Below, piece by piece: positions 6,621 through 15,739 of a DNA stretch of 64,000 nt (positions are counted from its first letter, which is position 1; every line of letters starts with the position of its first letter). Where the stretch lies: the NCBI GenBank assembly GCA_958296015.1, contig CATQIH010000027.1:1-64000 (forward strand). Reading direction: 5' to 3'. The DNA is from Cyclobacteriaceae bacterium. Its GTDB lineage: Bacteria; Bacteroidota; Bacteroidia; Cytophagales; Cyclobacteriaceae. Position numbers and translations under genes: made by a program. The notes under the pieces were generated by a model that was not told where the DNA came from, made no database searches, and worked only from the letters and a program-made list of their open reading frames with translations.

Positions 6621-7538
6621 GTGAAAAATCCAGCATCAGATATTATTAAGGTAACATCTATTTCGCAATACAATCAGTATGTCGGCTTACCCAAACCTCA
6701 GCATCCACTGGTCAGCCTTGTGAAATTTGAAGATTTGCCGGCATTTCCTATGGATGCTACTGTGAAATTCATCCTGGATTTCTATACAGTTACTTTAAAA
6801 AAGGATTGTCATTGCAAGGCAAAGTATGGACAAACACACTACGATTTTGATGAAGGTGTTATGTCATTTATATCACCTCAACAAACACTAGGAGTAGAAG
6901 AAGACTATAATCCGCCGACAGAAGGTTGGATGCTGATGTTTCATACCGACTTTATTAGAAACTATCCGCTCGGTCAAAGGATCAAGGAGTATGGCTTTTT
7001 TTATTACTCCATGAATGAGGCATTGATGCTTTCCGAAAAAGAAGAAGCATCCATTGAAGCTCTTTTTCATACAATAGATGATGAATATCATTTACCCATT
7101 GATACTTTCAGTCAGGATGTCATGATAGCACAGCTTGAATTGTTATTGACCTATTGTAACCGTTATTACAGTCGCCAGTTTGTGACGAGAAAAACGCCTA
7201 ACAGTAACTTACTAGCAAAAGTAGAAATTTTATTGACAGACTATTTTGATCATAAAACAGAACATAAGGCATTGCTGACGGTGACTTATTTGGCTGAACA
7301 GCTTCATATGTCGGCTAAGTACTTGAGTGATACTTTGCGTAGTTTGACGGGACAAAGCGCACAGCAACATATTCAAAACAAGTTGATAGAAAAAGCCAAA
7401 CAGAAACTGTCTACCACAGACTTGTCGGTTAGCGAAATAGCTTATGAGCTTGGTTTTGACTATTCCCAATCATTCAGCAAACTGTTTAAGAAAAAGACCA
7501 ACCTTTCACCTTTGGCATTCAGGCAGTCATTTAACTGA
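6621..7538 (+). CDS. AraC family transcriptional regulator
   Basis: 305 residues from a GTG at 6621. The C-terminal 100 residues contain the double helix-turn-helix of the AraC family: LTVTYLAEQLHMSAKYLSDTLR (first HTH) and LSVSEIAYELGFDYSQSFSKLFKKKT..SPLAFRQ (second HTH). The N-terminal half is an AraC_binding-like cupin region with the pattern GVMSFISPQQ...GWMLMFHTDF, typical of Bacteroidota regulators that sense small ligands. It follows the SDR gene by 16 bp, which suggests local control of that oxidoreductase. Confidence 0.92.
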   Translation: MKNPASDIIKVTSISQYNQYVGLPKPQHPLVSLVKFEDLPAFPMDATVKFILDFYTVTLKKDCHCKAKYGQTHYDFDEGVMSFISPQQTLGVEEDYNPPTEGWMLMFHTDFIRNYPLGQRIKEYGFFYYSMNEALMLSEKEEASIEALFHTIDDEYHLPIDTFSQDVMIAQLELLLTYCNRYYSRQFVTRKTPNSNLLAKVEILLTDYFDHKTEHKALLTVTYLAEQLHMSAKYLSDTLRSLTGQSAQQHIQNKLIEKAKQKLSTTDLSVSEIAYELGFDYSQSFSKLFKKKTNLSPLAFRQSFN

Positions 7539-7601
7539 TGGTACGACATCATTAGAAGGGTGAATGATACCGAAAAGCCGGTAAAGAGCAGGTTACAGAT
7601 A

Positions 7602-7632
7602 TTTGCTTTGGCATAGCCTTTCCGTAGTTTTG
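7602..7632 (+). promoter_or_regulatory. Bacteroidota-type promoter TTTG-N19-TAGTTTTG
   Basis: TTTG at 7602-7605, a 19-bp spacer, then TAGTTTTG at 7625-7632. Both elements and the spacing fit the housekeeping sigma consensus of Bacteroidota. It leaves a leader of roughly 38 bases before the ATG at 7678. Confidence 0.6.
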
Positions 7633-7677
7633 TTAGCCGAATGATATGTTGATTGTTATTTTCAATAAAAACAGCAG

Positions 7678-8313
7678 ATGAACAAAACCGTACTTTTAAT
7701 AGCTCTTATTTTGTGTTTTGCAGGATGCAGTGAACACAAAGTACCTGAACAGGCTGCACAAGAAAAAGGCAACGATGTTGTGAATGCTACCACTCAGGAC
7801 AAGTCGCAAAAAGCAATTGCGCTGTTTGTACCTGGAAATCGTTTGGGAGATATTGTATTGGGCAAGACCTCCACAGAAGAGTTAGCCGATAGCCTGGGCA
7901 CTCCCATAAGCGGCGACGCTGCCATGGGAAAGGCGGAAAGCACCTATGCGCTAAAAGATCATGGTCACCAGGCTCTGCTTACCGTTTTTGCCTCCAGGTA
8001 CACCGGGGGAGAGGAGCACAAAACATACCTGGTGGAAGCCATCAGGACCACATCGTCCAGATACCAGTCGGCCAACGGGCTTGGGGTAGGAAGTTCACTG
8101 CAAAATATACGAGTTGACTATGATCTGACGCTGCTTGGCAGTTTTACAGAAAATGATCAGCCCTATAAACTCTACGACACGCCTGATGGAGTAGCGTTTG
8201 AAATAGGAGATAACGATACCTGTCATGGCATCATGATCCACGATCCTAAAGATATGGCAACAAATACCTACCTGCCGATGTATGCTGATTTTAGCTATAA
8301 GAAAGCAAACTGA
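7678..8313 (+). CDS. Lipoprotein of unknown function
   Basis: 211 residues. The signal peptide MNKTVLLIALILCFAGC ends in a lipobox with lipidated Cys17, so the product is membrane-anchored on the periplasmic or outer-membrane side. Residues 18-45 are a low-complexity linker; the mature domain starts at about 50 (FVPGNRLGDIVLGKTSTEEL) and has the repeated pattern GxxxG.xxxxxxxLG at 57-75 and again at 138-160 (LGVGSSLQNIRVDYDLTLLGSF), suggesting two similar sub-domains like SmpA/BamE-type folds. I do not recognise a specific family. It has its own promoter. Confidence 0.75.
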   Translation: MNKTVLLIALILCFAGCSEHKVPEQAAQEKGNDVVNATTQDKSQKAIALFVPGNRLGDIVLGKTSTEELADSLGTPISGDAAMGKAESTYALKDHGHQALLTVFASRYTGGEEHKTYLVEAIRTTSSRYQSANGLGVGSSLQNIRVDYDLTLLGSFTENDQPYKLYDTPDGVAFEIGDNDTCHGIMIHDPKDMATNTYLPMYADFSYKKAN

Positions 8314-8391
8314 CCAAAAAGGGTGCCGTATGCAATGAGCAAAACCTGATAAGAGGGGACGAAAATAAATATCTTTCAGGAATTTACAATC

Positions 8392-9222
8392 ATGTACAAA
8401 AATTCTTTCCACATGCCTATGCCTGCCATCCTACTTTCCGAAATCAACATCTACCCCATCAAATCACTGGGTGGCATCAGTTTGCAGGAAACCGTTGCAG
8501 AAGTGCGGGGCTTGCAGCACGACCGGCGCCGGATGCTCATAGACAGCCAAAACCAGTGTCTGACCCAGCGCAAACATCCGCAAATGGCCTTGTGCAAGAC
8601 CGCATTGGCGCATAATGGTATCCTTGTATCTTTTCCTGGCGTACCTGATCTGCTGGTTCCCTGGGTGCCACAAACGCAGCAACGGCTTGCCGTCGATATA
8701 TGGGGTGATACCTGTGAGGCGGTGGTGGTGAGCGCAGCAGCCAACCACTGGTTCAGCCAGGTGCTTGCCCTCGACTGCCAGTTGGTATTTATGCCTGATG
8801 ATAGTCACCGCGCCATAGACCAAAGATATGATCCGGCATCAACTACCGTCAGCTTTGCCGATAGTTATCCTTTTTTGCTGATCAGCGAAGCTTCCCTGAC
8901 CGATCTGAACAGGCGACTGGATGCGCCGGTACCCATGAACCGGTTTCGGCCCAACCTGGTCGTTAAACACACCGAAGCCTTTGCCGAAGATTATTGGAAA
9001 GAGATACAGATAGGCGCAACCACTTTTCAGAGCGTGAAGCTTTGCGGACGCTGCGTGCTGATCACCATTGACCAGCAAACAGCCGGAAAGGGACAGGAGC
9101 CGTTGAAGACGCTGGCAGGCTACCGTACTGTGGGCAGCAAAGTATTGTTTGGACAGAATATGGTATGCAGGCAACCGGGCAATGTGTTGAGGGTAGGAGA
9201 TGAAGTGACGGTATGTGTGTGA
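8392..9222 (+). CDS. MOSC domain-containing protein (YcbX/mARC type)
   Basis: 276 residues. The N-terminal MOSC_N barrel starts at IYPIKSLGGISLQETVAEVRGLQHDRRRML, whose YPIKSLGG and G-L-x-x-DR motifs are typical. The C-terminal MOSC domain carries the conserved cysteine in VKLCGRCVLITIDQQT (about 222-237), which binds the molybdenum cofactor, and the terminal LFGQN motif. Relatives such as YcbX and mARC reduce N-hydroxylated compounds using molybdenum cofactor and a partner reductase. No iron-sulfur domain is fused here. Start could also be Met8 (8413). Confidence 0.92.
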   Translation: MYKNSFHMPMPAILLSEINIYPIKSLGGISLQETVAEVRGLQHDRRRMLIDSQNQCLTQRKHPQMALCKTALAHNGILVSFPGVPDLLVPWVPQTQQRLAVDIWGDTCEAVVVSAAANHWFSQVLALDCQLVFMPDDSHRAIDQRYDPASTTVSFADSYPFLLISEASLTDLNRRLDAPVPMNRFRPNLVVKHTEAFAEDYWKEIQIGATTFQSVKLCGRCVLITIDQQTAGKGQEPLKTLAGYRTVGSKVLFGQNMVCRQPGNVLRVGDEVTVCV

Positions 9223-9335
9223 GGTGAAAAAATACATAGTAGTATAGACTATCGGGAATTGCCTGTGGGTTATGGCAAAAATTTAGTTACTTTGTTTACT
9301 TAAAATATATTGCCATTGCACTGATTAATGAACCT

Positions 9336-11126
9336 ATGAACTTCTGTTTTTTCACCTGCATCTATCTGACGGTTTCTTTATTCACTCTTTCTTCTTCCGT
9401 TGCAAAAAGCCAGCAGGATACTGTGGCTGCTGAAAATATTCGTCTCAACCAAATCGGCTTTTACCCGGATGCGCCCAAACTGGCCGTAGTGGTGGGTAAT
9501 GTGGCTGCCGATACCTTTTTCCTCTCTTCTATCAACCAGGACGATACTGTTTATACTGGGGTGCTCAGCCAACCCTATGCCTCGCATTTTTCTCAAGATA
9601 CCACCCGCATGGCCGACTTTTCAGATTTTAAGATGACAGGCACTTACCGGGTGGTGATCCCCTCGCTGGGTGCTTCTTATGCGTTTAATATCCAGCCACA
9701 GGTATTCCGGCCACTGTCCAAAGCAGCCATCAAGGCTTTTTACTACCAGCGAGCTTCTACAGATTTGCCAGCCAGCTATGCTGGTATATGGAAACGAGCA
9801 GCAGGTCATCCTGATACCCTGGTGAGGATACATGCTTCGGCAGTTTCGGAAGGTCGGCCAAAAAGGGCTGTCATCGCTGCACCCAAAGGCTGGTATGATG
9901 CAGGGGATTATAACAAATACATTGTCAACAGTGGTATCACTATGGGCACACTGATGGCTGCCTATGAGGATTTTCCTGCTTTTTTTGATACACTGCAACT
10001 CAATATTCCGGAGAGTGACGACCAGATTCCGGATATGCTCAATGAGGTGCTGTGGAACCTGCAATGGATGCTGGCCATGCAGGATGCCGATGGCGGCGTG
10101 TACCACAAACTGACCACCGCCAGTTTTGAGAGTATGATCAAACCGGAGACGGCACGGCATACCCGCTATGTGGTGCAGAAAAGTACAGCCGCTACGTTAG
10201 ACTTTGCCGCCGTGATGGCTCAGGCTAGCCGCGTTTTCCGTAAGTTTGATAAGCAACTGCCCGGCTTGGCCGATTCTTGCCTGCATGTATCGCAGCGTGC
10301 GTGGCAATGGGCGCAAAAGCATCCGAAGGTGCTCTACAACCAGCCACGCATGAATAAAACCTTCAAGCCCAAAGTAACCACGGGTGCCTACGACGACCAG
10401 CAGGTGAGCGATGAATTTAACTGGGCGGCTGCCGAGCTGTATGTCACCACCGGCGATACGACGTACTACCAGACCTTCACTAAACTCACCATGCGGCCTA
10501 TGGAGGTTCCTTCCTGGAACCAGGTGCAGATGCTTGGGTTGTATACGCTCAGTCGCTTTGAAAAACGCCTAAACGCTGCCGGAAAACAAGACTTTGCCAT
10601 CTTAAAAGATTCGCTCATTGCTTTTGCCAACCACCTGACGGACAGCATAGGGGAACAGCCTTACCGAACGGTGATGGGCCAAGCCGCCGGTGACTTTGTG
10701 TGGGGTAGTAATGCGGTGGCTGCCAACCAGAGTATTGCGCTACTACAGGCATACCGCCTGACCTCAGACCACAAATACATAGACTATGCCCTAAGCAACC
10801 TGGACTACCTGCTAGGAAGGAATGCCACGGGTTACTCTTTTGTGACAGGCTTTGGTAGCAAAACGCCGCTGCATCCGCACCATCGCCTGTCTATTTCCGA
10901 CGGCATCAAGGCCCCTGTACCCGGCCTGCTGGTAGGAGGGCCTAACCCCGCGCAACAGGATGGCTGTAAGTATCCTACCAACGTAACCGATGCCTCGTAT
11001 GTGGACGACGACTGTTCGTATGCCTCCAATGAAATTGCCATCAACTGGAATGCGCCACTGGCTTACCTGGCTGCCGCCCTGGAAGCCCTCCAGTATGAAG
11101 CCAGTTATGCACAGCAAGATAACTGA
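9336..11126 (+). CDS. Glycoside hydrolase family 9 (endoglucanase-like), exported
   Basis: 596 residues with a signal peptide (cut near SVAKSQQ, residue 26). An N-terminal immunoglobulin-like CelD_N domain (about 30-120, IRLNQIGFYPDAPKLAVV) precedes the (alpha/alpha)6 GH9 catalytic barrel. Catalytic residues are visible: D188 and D191 in GWYDAGDYNKY act as base region, and E566 in YASNEIAINWNAPL is the proton donor. The GRNATGYSFVTGFG...HPHHR signature with its conserved His is also present. Family members cut beta-1,4-glucans. There is no carbohydrate-binding module and no T9SS sorting domain. It stands alone with no polysaccharide-utilisation genes beside it. Confidence 0.95.
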   Translation: MNFCFFTCIYLTVSLFTLSSSVAKSQQDTVAAENIRLNQIGFYPDAPKLAVVVGNVAADTFFLSSINQDDTVYTGVLSQPYASHFSQDTTRMADFSDFKMTGTYRVVIPSLGASYAFNIQPQVFRPLSKAAIKAFYYQRASTDLPASYAGIWKRAAGHPDTLVRIHASAVSEGRPKRAVIAAPKGWYDAGDYNKYIVNSGITMGTLMAAYEDFPAFFDTLQLNIPESDDQIPDMLNEVLWNLQWMLAMQDADGGVYHKLTTASFESMIKPETARHTRYVVQKSTAATLDFAAVMAQASRVFRKFDKQLPGLADSCLHVSQRAWQWAQKHPKVLYNQPRMNKTFKPKVTTGAYDDQQVSDEFNWAAAELYVTTGDTTYYQTFTKLTMRPMEVPSWNQVQMLGLYTLSRFEKRLNAAGKQDFAILKDSLIAFANHLTDSIGEQPYRTVMGQAAGDFVWGSNAVAANQSIALLQAYRLTSDHKYIDYALSNLDYLLGRNATGYSFVTGFGSKTPLHPHHRLSISDGIKAPVPGLLVGGPNPAQQDGCKYPTNVTDASYVDDDCSYASNEIAINWNAPLAYLAAALEALQYEASYAQQDN

Positions 11127-11155
11127 AGTCCGCCTTAATCAATGATCAGCGTAAA

Positions 11156-11566
11156 ATGAGCCATCTATCTATGAAACTTGAACACTTTGCTTTGAATGTA
11201 CAACATCCTTTGGAAGTAGCCCGTTGGTATGTTGAAAATATGGGGATGACGATTGTCAAAGCCACGGATACCGAACCCTATATGCATTTTATAGCAGACA
11301 GTAGCGGCGACGTGATGATGGAAGTATACTGCAATCCGCCCGATCAGGTACCCGATTATGGCAGCATGAATCCTCTGTTGCTGCACCTGGCTTTTGTCTC
11401 TGATGATCCTGCCAGCGATAGCGTTAGGCTACAAAATGCCGGTGCTACCCTGGTAGATGAGAAACAACTGGCAGATGGCTCTCACCTGATCATGATGCGC
11501 GATCCCTGGGGGCTAGCCCTCCAACTTTGCAAGCGTGGCAATCCTATGCTGCGAAACAAATGGTAG
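11156..11566 (+). CDS. VOC (glyoxalase/bleomycin-resistance fold) protein
   Basis: 136 residues (131 if Met6 is the start). The paired beta-alpha-beta-beta-beta units of the vicinal oxygen chelate superfamily are clear: LEHFALNVQHPLEVARWYVENMGM and later LLHLAFVSDDPASDSVRLQNAGATLV. Candidate metal ligands are the His in LEHFAL, the Glu in MMEVY and the His in LLHLAF; the fourth position, usually Glu near the end, is Gln in LALQLCKR, so metal binding may be weakened. Substrate unknown. It lies 29 bp after the GH9 gene, same direction. Confidence 0.85.
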   Translation: MSHLSMKLEHFALNVQHPLEVARWYVENMGMTIVKATDTEPYMHFIADSSGDVMMEVYCNPPDQVPDYGSMNPLLLHLAFVSDDPASDSVRLQNAGATLVDEKQLADGSHLIMMRDPWGLALQLCKRGNPMLRNKW

Positions 11567-11661
11567 TATAAAATCGTGAATTAGTTTTAATATATTACAG
11601 ATAATAGCAACTTATTACAAAAATAATCTAATTGCATCTGTTTTTGATCAAACAGAACTCC

Positions 11662-12312
11662 ATGCAACGATTATTACGTACAGTACAGTATTTATCCATA
11701 AAATGCCTGTTGCTGCTTTACTTTACCTTTCTCTGCACTGCCTGTGTAGATGACCAGTCCTTAGAATTCGTACCGGTACTGGATATTCCTCCTACCTGCT
11801 CGGATGGTATCAGAAATCAGGATGAAACAGCCGTTGACTGTGGCGGTGCTTGTAGCAACGTCTGCGGCAACACCATACGGGCCGATTGCTCGGATGATCT
11901 CACTCAAAATATTGTATCCTCAACCAAAGGGGATGACGATATTATAGTCAATCGCATAGATTTCGCGCCGTCTTACGGTGGTGTTATGGTAGTGTATGCG
12001 GATGACGATGACAGGGGTATAACCATAGAATACAGCATTCCGCTAAAGGATTTTCCAGTAGGAAACATGCAGTTTTCTGTAGGACAGCATACTAACACCA
12101 ATCTCAAGAACCCCACAGCCAGCGTCATTATTTCTTCATTTTCTACAGACAAAATCTCTACAAGCGGCACGCTATACCTGAGAGTAGAAGGAGGGATTAT
12201 CCATATAGAATTTTGCGAACTAGCCTTCAAATCTGAGTCTTACCGGTACAGCAATGTTACTTACCACTACGAAGGCAACATCAACTTCCCAAGGCCATCC
12301 CCCAACGATTAA
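11662..12312 (+). CDS. Lipoprotein with Cys-rich DGxxNxxExxxDCGG motif
   Basis: 216 residues from ATG 11662. The signal sequence ends in the lipobox LCTAC with lipidated Cys28. Just after it is a small cysteine cluster, CSDGIRNQDETAVDCGGAC, a motif found in many secreted Bacteroidota proteins and thought to bind calcium or form disulphides. The remaining about 150 residues are beta-rich, without a recognised domain (DDDIIVNRIDFAPSY..GVMVVYADDDD). It is upstream of an M48 peptidase gene by 27 bp, so it is likely part of the same envelope operon. Confidence 0.8.
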   Translation: MQRLLRTVQYLSIKCLLLLYFTFLCTACVDDQSLEFVPVLDIPPTCSDGIRNQDETAVDCGGACSNVCGNTIRADCSDDLTQNIVSSTKGDDDIIVNRIDFAPSYGGVMVVYADDDDRGITIEYSIPLKDFPVGNMQFSVGQHTNTNLKNPTASVIISSFSTDKISTSGTLYLRVEGGIIHIEFCELAFKSESYRYSNVTYHYEGNINFPRPSPND

Positions 12313-12339
12313 AATGTTTCCTGACGCTATTCTTCTATT

Positions 12340-14424
12340 ATGAAAATCAAACAATGGTTCCCGTTCTGTCTGTCCGTACTTAGCCTGCAATACGCACTGG
12401 CGCAGGACAGTAGTTATCAAACACTGCAATCGCAGCAGCAAATTCCTGCTGACTTCATTGAACGGTCTTCTGAAAAATACCATCAAGACCTGAAAGTGCA
12501 TGTCTCCAAAGATGATGAACGGTTTACCCGAAAGAGTAAAGAATCCTTTTATCTGAAGAGTAGCTTTAATATCCATCAGTTTCTGATCAGTGGCAAAGTG
12601 CTTTTTAACGATGAAGTATCACGTTACCTGGGAGAGGTGCTGGATGAGCTTTTAAAAGATGATAAGGCACTCAGAAAAGACCTCAGAATCTATACCGTAA
12701 AAAGCACAGAGGTAAACGCATATACCACAGAAAACGGGATCATCTTTGTGAATCTGGGACTGCTGGCGCGTCTGAAAAATGAAGCACAGCTTGCGTTTAT
12801 CCTTTCACACGAAATCATTCATTATAAAGAGAAGCATGTTATCAACAGCTATGTGAAAGCCCGGGAGATTTCAGAGGCTAAAGGCGACTACCGGAAGCTA
12901 TCTTTTGATGAAAAGGTGTTTACAAAAAGCTCGTTTGATAAAGATCAGGAACTGGAAGCCGACCTGATGGGCCTAAAGATATTCCTACAATCAGACTACA
13001 GCCAACAGGCACCTGAGCAGGTCTTTGAATTGCTGAAAGATGCTGATTTCCCTGTACATGAACGAGTGTTCAACAAGGCATACTTTGAGGCGGGTAGCTA
13101 CAAATTTCCAGACCATTACTACCTGGTAAATGTCAAAGAATGGCAGACAGACGAGAACTACGACGACAGCAAAAGGTCTCATCCCAATATTGCTAAAAGA
13201 AAGGAGTCGCTACGGGCTTTGCTGAACAGCCAGAAAGAAACCGGGGCAGAGAAAAACTTCATCGTGTCAGAAGATAAGTTTAACAAGGCTCGTACCATAG
13301 CACAGTTTGAAATGAGCCGGTTGTATTTGCTGGGCGGAGAGAGCACAGAAGCTCTGCTAAATGCTTACAGTTTGCAGGAAGAACATCCTGCCGATGCATA
13401 TTTGCAGAAGAATATACTCAAAGCGTTGTACAGCCTGGCACGTTTTGGTCATCAGGGCAATCCTGATGGCACATACGGAGAGCGGCAGAGAATAACTTAT
13501 TTTTTAAAAGACTTTAAAGACGTAGAGCTTTACGCGCTGGCCATCCGAAACCTGTACCTGTATCACGAGCAGCATCCCGAAGATGAAGAAGTGCATTTAA
13601 TGCTGACAGACCTGATGTATGAAGCAACCTTCAAAGACGAGGACTTTGAACAAAGGTTCAGAAGGGTAGGCAAGGCACCGGAAAAGGCTCTGGAAAACAA
13701 AGATAAAACCTATTTGCAATATGCTTTCGAGGGCTTTGACGATGATACCGCATTTTTTACGATGCTGGAAGAAAAATGCAGAAAAGCCCGGAAATATGAT
13801 GCTGAAAGACAATCCGGAAAAAATAAGTGGAAAGCTCCTACAGTGGATAAGACCCTGATGATCAATCCGATTTATGTCAAAGTAGACTACCGCAAAAAAG
13901 AAAGGATGCAGTATGAAGATGCCGAAACTGTGCTGACCTCTATGGACGATAAGATCAAAAAGGCGCAAGAAAAGCTCAACATGGAAGCACCTACGCTCAA
14001 CACCATGAGTTTCACCAGCGATGATGTAGAAAAATTCAACATGCACAGTATTGTGCAAGAATGGCTGATTGAAAAAATGCAGCAAAAAGCACCCACAGGG
14101 GTAAGTCCGATCCATAATGAAATAAAGGCGGTTTCTGAAAAGTATGGCACCCCTTACTTTACCTGGATGGGCGGTGTAACCTCCAAAGAGAGAAAAGCAC
14201 TGAACTTTTACCAGTTTCTCTGTGCTGTTTATTTTCCACCCTCCGCCCCTTACATGCTCTATCTGAATCTGAAACCGGATAAGAACTCTCTGTATTTCTC
14301 GCTCACCTTCGATGTGCGCAATGAAGGTATCATTGGAGGCGAGATGAGAAAGATGAAGATGAAAGACAACGAGAGCCTGTTGCAGTCTAATATTTACTAT
14401 ACTTTGTTCAAACTAAAACACTAA
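12340..14424 (+). CDS. M48 family zinc metallopeptidase, exported
   Basis: 694 residues. A signal peptide (cut after SLQYALAQ, residue 22) is followed by a peptidase domain with the zinc motif HEIIH at 157-161 and the downstream acidic ligand region QELEADLMG at 203-211. This arrangement fits BepA/LoiP-like periplasmic M48 peptidases involved in outer-membrane protein quality control. The long C-terminal half (about 290-694) is helical with tetratricopeptide-like spacing (EDAxLxLxxL patterns at 330-430) and is unusual in length. The next gene begins 4 bp after its stop, so they are co-transcribed. Confidence 0.9.
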   Translation: MKIKQWFPFCLSVLSLQYALAQDSSYQTLQSQQQIPADFIERSSEKYHQDLKVHVSKDDERFTRKSKESFYLKSSFNIHQFLISGKVLFNDEVSRYLGEVLDELLKDDKALRKDLRIYTVKSTEVNAYTTENGIIFVNLGLLARLKNEAQLAFILSHEIIHYKEKHVINSYVKAREISEAKGDYRKLSFDEKVFTKSSFDKDQELEADLMGLKIFLQSDYSQQAPEQVFELLKDADFPVHERVFNKAYFEAGSYKFPDHYYLVNVKEWQTDENYDDSKRSHPNIAKRKESLRALLNSQKETGAEKNFIVSEDKFNKARTIAQFEMSRLYLLGGESTEALLNAYSLQEEHPADAYLQKNILKALYSLARFGHQGNPDGTYGERQRITYFLKDFKDVELYALAIRNLYLYHEQHPEDEEVHLMLTDLMYEATFKDEDFEQRFRRVGKAPEKALENKDKTYLQYAFEGFDDDTAFFTMLEEKCRKARKYDAERQSGKNKWKAPTVDKTLMINPIYVKVDYRKKERMQYEDAETVLTSMDDKIKKAQEKLNMEAPTLNTMSFTSDDVEKFNMHSIVQEWLIEKMQQKAPTGVSPIHNEIKAVSEKYGTPYFTWMGGVTSKERKALNFYQFLCAVYFPPSAPYMLYLNLKPDKNSLYFSLTFDVRNEGIIGGEMRKMKMKDNESLLQSNIYYTLFKLKH

Positions 14425-14428
14425 AGTT

Positions 14429-15184
14429 TTGAAACACTTATATACGCTGTTGTTTGTCATTTGCTTTGCGCCGCTGGCAATTGCCCAGGTGCCGGGTTAT
14501 ATGGGAAAAAGAGCCTGGGTATCGGCAAATTTCAACGTGGCCCCGGCACTGTTTAATATGAACCAAAACCATATGTCTACCAGAGCGTCTGTGTTGGGCA
14601 GAGAGTCCAGGGCCAGAGGGCAGAACTTTCTGGCCATCAACTATCGCCCGCAACTCACTTTCGAATACCTGATCAGCCGCGATGTGGCATTGGGGCTTTC
14701 TTACAGCTTTGTCAAAACCGGTACGGTCAAAGAACTGGCATCTGACAATCCGGAGATAGACGGCATCCACTACGATATCCTGAAAGGAAATACGATCGGT
14801 GTGCATATGAAAAACTTCCGGTTCAGCCACTCTGCATCTATAGCCCCTATCGGCTATTACTGGACGTTGGGCTTCGGCATCACAAAGTTTAATACTTACC
14901 ATGGCAAACAAGGCAAGGTAGGTCAATTTACCAAAGACGTGATGAATCCGGTGATCACCATTGGGACGGGCAAGCAGCAAGTGCTGTTTGATAGGCTTGT
15001 GATCAATTCAGGCGTGGAGTTTGGCTGGTCCTTTATGCCCAAAGATGCAAAAGATATTCTGGATGCAGATGAGATGAATGCAGGAGAACACCCGGAAAGC
15101 CTCTCAATCCATCATGCATACGGCAGTCTGCTGGGATATTATGTATTCAATCTTAAGCTTGCCGTGGGCTATCTGGCCTTCTGA
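14429..15184 (+). CDS. Probable outer-membrane beta-barrel protein
   Basis: 251 residues from a TTG 4 bp after the M48 gene stop. Signal peptide cut after APLAIAQ (residue 20). The mature protein consists of alternating amphipathic strands with aromatic girdles (RAWVSANFNVAPALF, YRPQLTFEYLISRDVALGLSYSFV, GYYWTLGFGITKF) and ends with LKLAVGYLAF, a C-terminal aromatic residue as in many outer-membrane barrels. It is translationally coupled to the M48 peptidase, suggesting the peptidase acts at the outer membrane with this protein. Exact family unknown. Confidence 0.75.
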   Translation: MKHLYTLLFVICFAPLAIAQVPGYMGKRAWVSANFNVAPALFNMNQNHMSTRASVLGRESRARGQNFLAINYRPQLTFEYLISRDVALGLSYSFVKTGTVKELASDNPEIDGIHYDILKGNTIGVHMKNFRFSHSASIAPIGYYWTLGFGITKFNTYHGKQGKVGQFTKDVMNPVITIGTGKQQVLFDRLVINSGVEFGWSFMPKDAKDILDADEMNAGEHPESLSIHHAYGSLLGYYVFNLKLAVGYLAF

Positions 15185-15269
15185 TATGATACAAAAGAAA
15201 TTTTTAAACATTTTACCATACACTAAAGTATATCAACCAGCACAATTACATATTTTTTCAGCTATTCTT

Positions 15270-15710
15270 ATGAAAATTACCCATACTTTTTTGAGCGGAC
15301 TGACTGGTGCGCTGATTCTTACCGCCATACACGAGACGTTGCGGTATGTACAGTCCAACGCTCCCCGGATGGATAGCCTTGGTAAGCAGGCATTGTTAAA
15401 GATACTATCAGCCCTGGATATACAACCACCCCGGGATGCTTCCACCTTACATTATGTAACGCTGGCAACTGACGTAGTATCTAATGCCTTGTATTATAGC
15501 CTGATTCCTGCCTCTTCACCCAAAAAGCTATGGAAACGCAGCATTGGTTTAGGATTGCTGGCAGGCCTGGGGGCACTGGTACTTCCCAAACCTCTGGGGT
15601 TGTCGCCGCAGGCAAGCAACCGCACCACCAAAACACAGGTACTGACCGTCATGCTATACCTGGGAGGTGCTCTGGCAACCGGGCTTACCTACCGCGCTTT
15701 GTCCAAATAA
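15270..15710 (+). CDS. Small hydrophobic membrane protein
   Basis: 146 residues from the ATG at 15270; the open frame extends further upstream but that part overlaps the preceding gene. Two or more membrane helices are evident: residues 4-22 (THTFLSGLTGALILTAIHE), about 60-80 and 90-105 (SIGLGLLAGLGALVLP), and 123-140 (VLTVMLYLGGALATGLTY). It resembles unnamed Bacteroidota inner-membrane proteins of about 140 residues; no function is assigned. Confidence 0.7.
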   Translation: MKITHTFLSGLTGALILTAIHETLRYVQSNAPRMDSLGKQALLKILSALDIQPPRDASTLHYVTLATDVVSNALYYSLIPASSPKKLWKRSIGLGLLAGLGALVLPKPLGLSPQASNRTTKTQVLTVMLYLGGALATGLTYRALSK

Positions 15711-15739
15711 CGTTCAGAAGGATCATTAACTGATTAGGT

